The notes beneath the pieces were generated by a model that was given only the letters and a program-made list of their open reading frames with translations, had not been told where the DNA came from and ran no database searches. Below, piece after piece: positions 60,287 to 64,000 of a stretch of DNA of 64,000 nucleotides. Position 1 is the stretch's first letter; each line of letters begins with the position of its first letter. The translations under genes and the position numbers were made by a program. The stretch covers positions 4,588,001 to 4,652,000 of the forward strand of contig WUJK01000002.1 in assembly GCA_011317545.1 (NCBI GenBank). The letters are read 5' to 3'. The DNA is from Coniella vitis. Its lineage: Eukaryota > Ascomycota > Sordariomycetes > Diaporthales > Schizoparmaceae.

Positions 60287-60479
60287 TGTCACAGGCCCAC
60301 CTGTGACATTGCCTTCGCCCTGACGTGCCTAATAAGTTGACTAGATCTTCTGAAACGTGTTCAGAAGATTGCGTACCTTTTGCCTCAACCGCCCAAGCGA
60401 AAGGTTCCGTACGTACGTCGGAGACGGCCGCAGGAACGCTAGTCAATTCCTGGAGCCCCACAGGGGCCAGCCCGTCACA
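60287..60479 (+). repeat. Right LTR of TRIM-like element
   Basis: 193 bp, with intact TG...CA ends. It opens with a perfect hairpin TGTCACAGG CCCA CCTGTGACA and appears unmutated. It is followed directly by the GCTAT duplication. Confidence 0.9.
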
Positions 60480-63400
60480 GCTATTCCCTAAAGGCTTCTA
60501 CTATTATTATAAGTTCTTAATTAAGCATTCTATAGTTAAGTTCTAATCCGTTTAGCTTCTTACTAAAGTTACTAATTATCCGTAATTATCCTTTATTATC
60601 TCGTTATCTAAGTTATCTACCGAGTATATAATCTAATATATTTATCTCGATCTCGAAAACTTTATCTTAATCTACTTCGATTAGGATTAGTTCTAATTTA
60701 ACTATATCCTTAATTATATTAAAGGCTTTCTATATATATTCGTTCTAATTAAAGGTAATATCCTTTTTCGTAAGTTCCGTAAGTAATACTATAATACTAC
60801 TATAGTTCTTAATAAATTATCGGTATAAGTTAGTATAGCCTAAGAAGGTTCTAATATCCTTAACGTTCTAAGGTATAAGCTAGTCCCTAACTACTTATAC
60901 TTTATCTTTCTATATTCGTATATACCCTAGTATAATAATATATCCGAGGTAGTTAACTTCTTAAGTATTCTAGTTATATTTAGTAGGTTCTACTAAAATC
61001 TTATTATCTTAGAGGATTTATAGGATTATTATAACGTATTTCTAGTATTCCTCGAATATCTTTAAGTAAATAAGGATATTATCTAGGTAAGCGATTATAA
61101 AATAGTCGAGGTATTCGCGTAAGATAAAGTTTATTATTTCCTAGAATAATATAGGGGCGTTAGTAAGTCCGAATAGTATAATAAGATATTCGAAATATCT
61201 ATAACGTATTCTAAACGCTATTTTCTATTCTTCTCCGGGTTTAATACGAATATATATATATCCTTCTTTAAGGTTAAGGGCTATAAACTATTAAGCTCCT
61301 CTAAATCTATCTCTAAATTCTTTAAAAAGAGGTAAAGGGTACCGATTCTTAACTATAATATTATTAAGTTACCGATAATTAATATATAGTTATAGTTTAC
61401 CGTTTTTCTTTAGTATAAATAGGATTAGGTATCCTATTAGTAAATATAAAGGTTTAATATAGCCTTTCTTAAGATTTTCGTTAATATATTCTCTAAATAC
61501 TTTAAGTTTATCTTTATCTAATCCGTAGATAGGAAAGAACTTTAGTTATTCTCCTTCCTTAAGTAAGATCTTATAATTATATAGGCTATACTCTAATAGG
61601 CTATTATCGAATTTTCCTTAAAATAGTTTTATAAATTTCCGATATTCTTCCAATATACCGGAGAGGTTTCTAAACGTATCTTCGTCTTATATAATTACTA
61701 TTATAAGGAGATATCGTTATATATATTTAGTTCCTTCTTAAACTTACCGCGATAATATATCCTATTATCTATAGAATTCTATTATATCGTATCCTAATCT
61801 ACTATATCCCTTCTTCTATTAGGTACTAACTATTACTAGATCCTTCTCTATAAGCTATCGAGGTTTATCGTATTCTAAGGTAGCTATTATCTTAGCTCTT
61901 TTCGATTTAGAGGTATATATAAATTCGTTTAAGCCCCTATTATCTAAGTATTACTTATTAACTAAATCCGATCCTACGCCTTTAATTATAACCGTTTCTT
62001 AGGTATCCGCTTTATCCTATAAAATATAGTTATTAGTCTAATCGATTTAAGGATTTTCCTTTCTTAACTATAATATACCTAAAATCAGTTTATATTATAC
62101 GGTATCTATAATATCGAAGTTTATTAGTATTATATATCTATAGATTATAACTAGTAATTAATTAGATTCTATATCGATAATACCTTAGCTATAAGCGACT
62201 TTTATACCTTCTACGGTATTAAGTTTATAGGGTTTTATCTTCTTCTTCTAAGGTATCCGTTCTTTATTAATAACGCTTAGGGATATAAAGTTTCCTTATA
62301 CTCCGCTATCTAGGAGTACTATATAATATTTATTATTAATTCGTACTATAATTTTCAAATATTTATATATCGAGCTATTTATCGTATAGAGGGACTTTAT
62401 CGTAAGTCCTAATCGCTTATTATCCCTTATAAGCGATCCTTACCTTTTAGGTTCTATTATTCTTACTATACTCTAAGGGCTATAATCTATACTAAGTTCT
62501 TAGCTTATTATATTCCGTATTATATATATATTATAGCTTATCGCTATAAGCGCGCTTAGTTTTCTTCTTTCGTATAAGGAGTCTATACTCCGGGCTAACT
62601 ATCTTTAAGGTTATAATAGGTATACGCTTTATCCGTTAGGTATTCTATATAATCGGCGCGCTTATAGAAGCTATAATATATAAGTTCTATATATACGGGC
62701 TTTACGAGCTTTTCCCTTTATTTCTATTCGTATATTCTATATTAATCGAGCGCTTTTTCTTATACGTAAAGTACGTACTAGGGTATCGTATATTAATACT
62801 ATTTTGCTTATCGTATAATATATCCGTAAGGGGTATTATATATAAGGCTAATATTAGCGTAGTTTCCCCTTATTCTAAATACTTTATAATAATCGCTATT
62901 ATTATTATCGTAGGCGATAATACTATACCCTATCTTATATATAGGGAATTATTCGTTAGTTACCTTATATTTAAAGTATTATCTATAATTATATATAATA
63001 TAGGCAAACTATATAATCTAATAATACTTTTCGTAGAGGTAATTAATTCGTATATCTTCCTATATAAGGGGGGTTTCGTTTTAATAAGATATTATTCGGA
63101 ATAATTCTCTAAATATAATACTGTAGATAAGATAGTATATATCTCCTTTATCGATATCTTTATCCGTAGAGCTTTCTAATTCTAAGCTCGTTTCTTCGTT
63201 AATAGTTTAGATACTAATACTCTAACCGATACTAAGTATTTCCTATTATTCTATAATTTCCGTAATATTACTTTATAAGATATCCGTTAGGAGAGGTATT
63301 CTTTAGGTAACTATAATTTATCGTTCCTTATAAGGTTTCTAAGGGAACTATCCTAAGCCTTACTTTACCGAGAGGTATATTATATAATTATCCTTATAAT

Positions 63401-64000
63401 AGAAGGTCTAGTTAAGGAGTTTATAATCGGAGTTATCCGATACTTACTCTAAAAGCTAGTTTTAGCTAGGAGTAGAGTTTATAGTCTTATATATTATAAT
63501 ATTAGCTTATCGTCCTTCGGGGACTTTCTTAAATTCTCTAGGGTTTTTAGGTTATCGGTATTCTTATACGAAATAGCCTATCTTACTATAATTAAAGTAT
63601 TCCTTACTTATAGGTTTATATTAAGCTATATTAAGCTCTATAAGTCCTATATATATAATACCGCTAACTACTATACCTTATTACTAGAAGTTATAGTTAG
63701 TTATCTATTAAATCCGCCGTCCTATATTAGTATAATTCCTCTATATAATATAACTTCCTCCTTTCTTACTTTTCTCTATATATCTTTTATAAAAACGGTT
63801 ATCGATACGGATAATATTATTACTAAATATTGTAAAATCTTTAAGCTAATCCTACTTAGAGATTTCGTCCTTAACCTTATCCTTAAATCCTCTATAATAG
63901 TATTCTATAAGGTTTTTATCTTCCTAAGGGAGGTATATTAAGAGTTACTTAAAGCGGATTATATAAGCGGAAATAGACTTATTCTGCTTAAGTTTTATAA

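Larger units (their letters stand above)
59948..60479 (+). mobile_element. TRIM-like miniature LTR element (532 bp)
   Basis: Two 193-bp direct terminal repeats (59,948-60,140 and 60,287-60,479) flank 146 bp of non-coding DNA. The target duplication GCTAT is perfect (59,943-59,947 and 60,480-60,484). A purine tract (about 60,268-60,284) precedes the right LTR, fixing plus orientation. There is no coding capacity, so it must have been moved by another element. Its LTR starts TGTCACAGGCCCAC, identical to the inferred unmutated start of family B, and ends GCCCGTCACA, close to B's CCCGTTTATA. It is nearly unmutated inside a heavily RIP-mutated host, so it is young or too short for RIP. Confidence 0.9.
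56934..64000 (-). mobile_element. Chromovirus C copy C2 (runs off the window)
   Basis: Minus strand. The 3' LTR is at 56,934-57,410, then 3' flank, the tRNA-like sequence, chromodomain (about 58,340-58,500), integrase, RNase H, RT and gag up to the window end, matching the reverse complement of C1 from 24,869 back to about 18,290. It is interrupted by the 532-bp element at 59,948-60,479. RIP-degraded, less so in the first few hundred bases next to the gene island. Confidence 0.9.
58330..64000 (-). pseudogene. Chromovirus C2 gag-pol remnant
   Basis: Minus-strand homologue of the C1 gag-pol, with a chromodomain at its end (about 58,340-58,500), integrase around 58,800-59,750, RT around 61,050-61,500 and the gag zinc-knuckle region around 63,500-63,560. 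Stop codons throughout. It is split by the miniature element at 59,948. Confidence 0.85.

Noticed and set aside
59865..60461. 198-codon minus-strand open frame with an internal duplication
   Set aside because: It is simply both LTRs of the miniature element read through; the protein repeat mirrors the LTR repeat.

Overview
The window looks like a filamentous ascomycete (Pezizomycotina) chromosome arranged as a gene island between two blocks of dead transposons. The signs are short introns (about 50-175 nt) with GT-AG ends, two genes of the fungal rhodopsin-fold membrane family, and retrotransposons stripped of CA/TG dinucleotides. That last pattern is the hallmark of repeat-induced point mutation (RIP; CpA to TpA on either strand). 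I cannot name the species.

Positions 1-31,592 hold nested, RIP-mutated LTR retrotransposons. There are three Ty3/gypsy families, here called A (206-bp LTR), B (339-bp LTR) and C (LTR 457-501 bp; a chromovirus with a C-terminal chromodomain). A C copy on the plus strand (17,888-24,869) was hit by a minus-strand B copy (the outer copy, 1-17,887). That outer B copy then received an A element (456-6,676; target duplication CCCC or CCCCT) and a complete second B element (7,743-15,003; target duplication ATTAA). A 5'-truncated B copy (24,870-30,641) and the 5' end of an inverted C copy (30,642-31,592) complete the block. An extremely AT-rich, low-complexity stretch (31,593-32,380) separates it from the island.

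The island (about 32.4-56.8 kb) has normal base composition. Gene models were built by joining exons at splice sites until domains and frame agreed. They are a CYP7/8-like cytochrome P450 (minus), a six-exon rhodopsin-fold membrane protein (plus), a four-exon FAD-linked (PCMH/BBE-type) oxidoreductase (plus), a secreted alginate-lyase-fold protein (plus), a three-exon HxxxD acyltransferase (plus), and a second six-exon rhodopsin-fold protein (minus). Two broken genes lie between them: an aminoglycoside-phosphotransferase-like kinase pseudogene (frameshift plus nonsense codon) and a CocE/NonD (X-Pro dipeptidyl-peptidase-like) hydrolase pseudogene (stops, frameshifts, internal deletion). P450, FAD oxidase and acyltransferase together resemble tailoring genes of a secondary-metabolite cluster, but no core synthase is recognisable; that grouping is inference.

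Positions 56,803-64,000 are a second TE block: a fragment of a C LTR, then a minus-strand C copy that runs off the window. Nested in it is a 532-bp element with perfect-length 193-bp LTRs and a GCTAT target duplication, a miniature (TRIM-like) non-autonomous retroelement. Its terminal bases match those of family B. Both C copies carry a tRNA-shaped sequence downstream of the chromodomain, antisense to the element. No intact transposon gene remains anywhere in the window.
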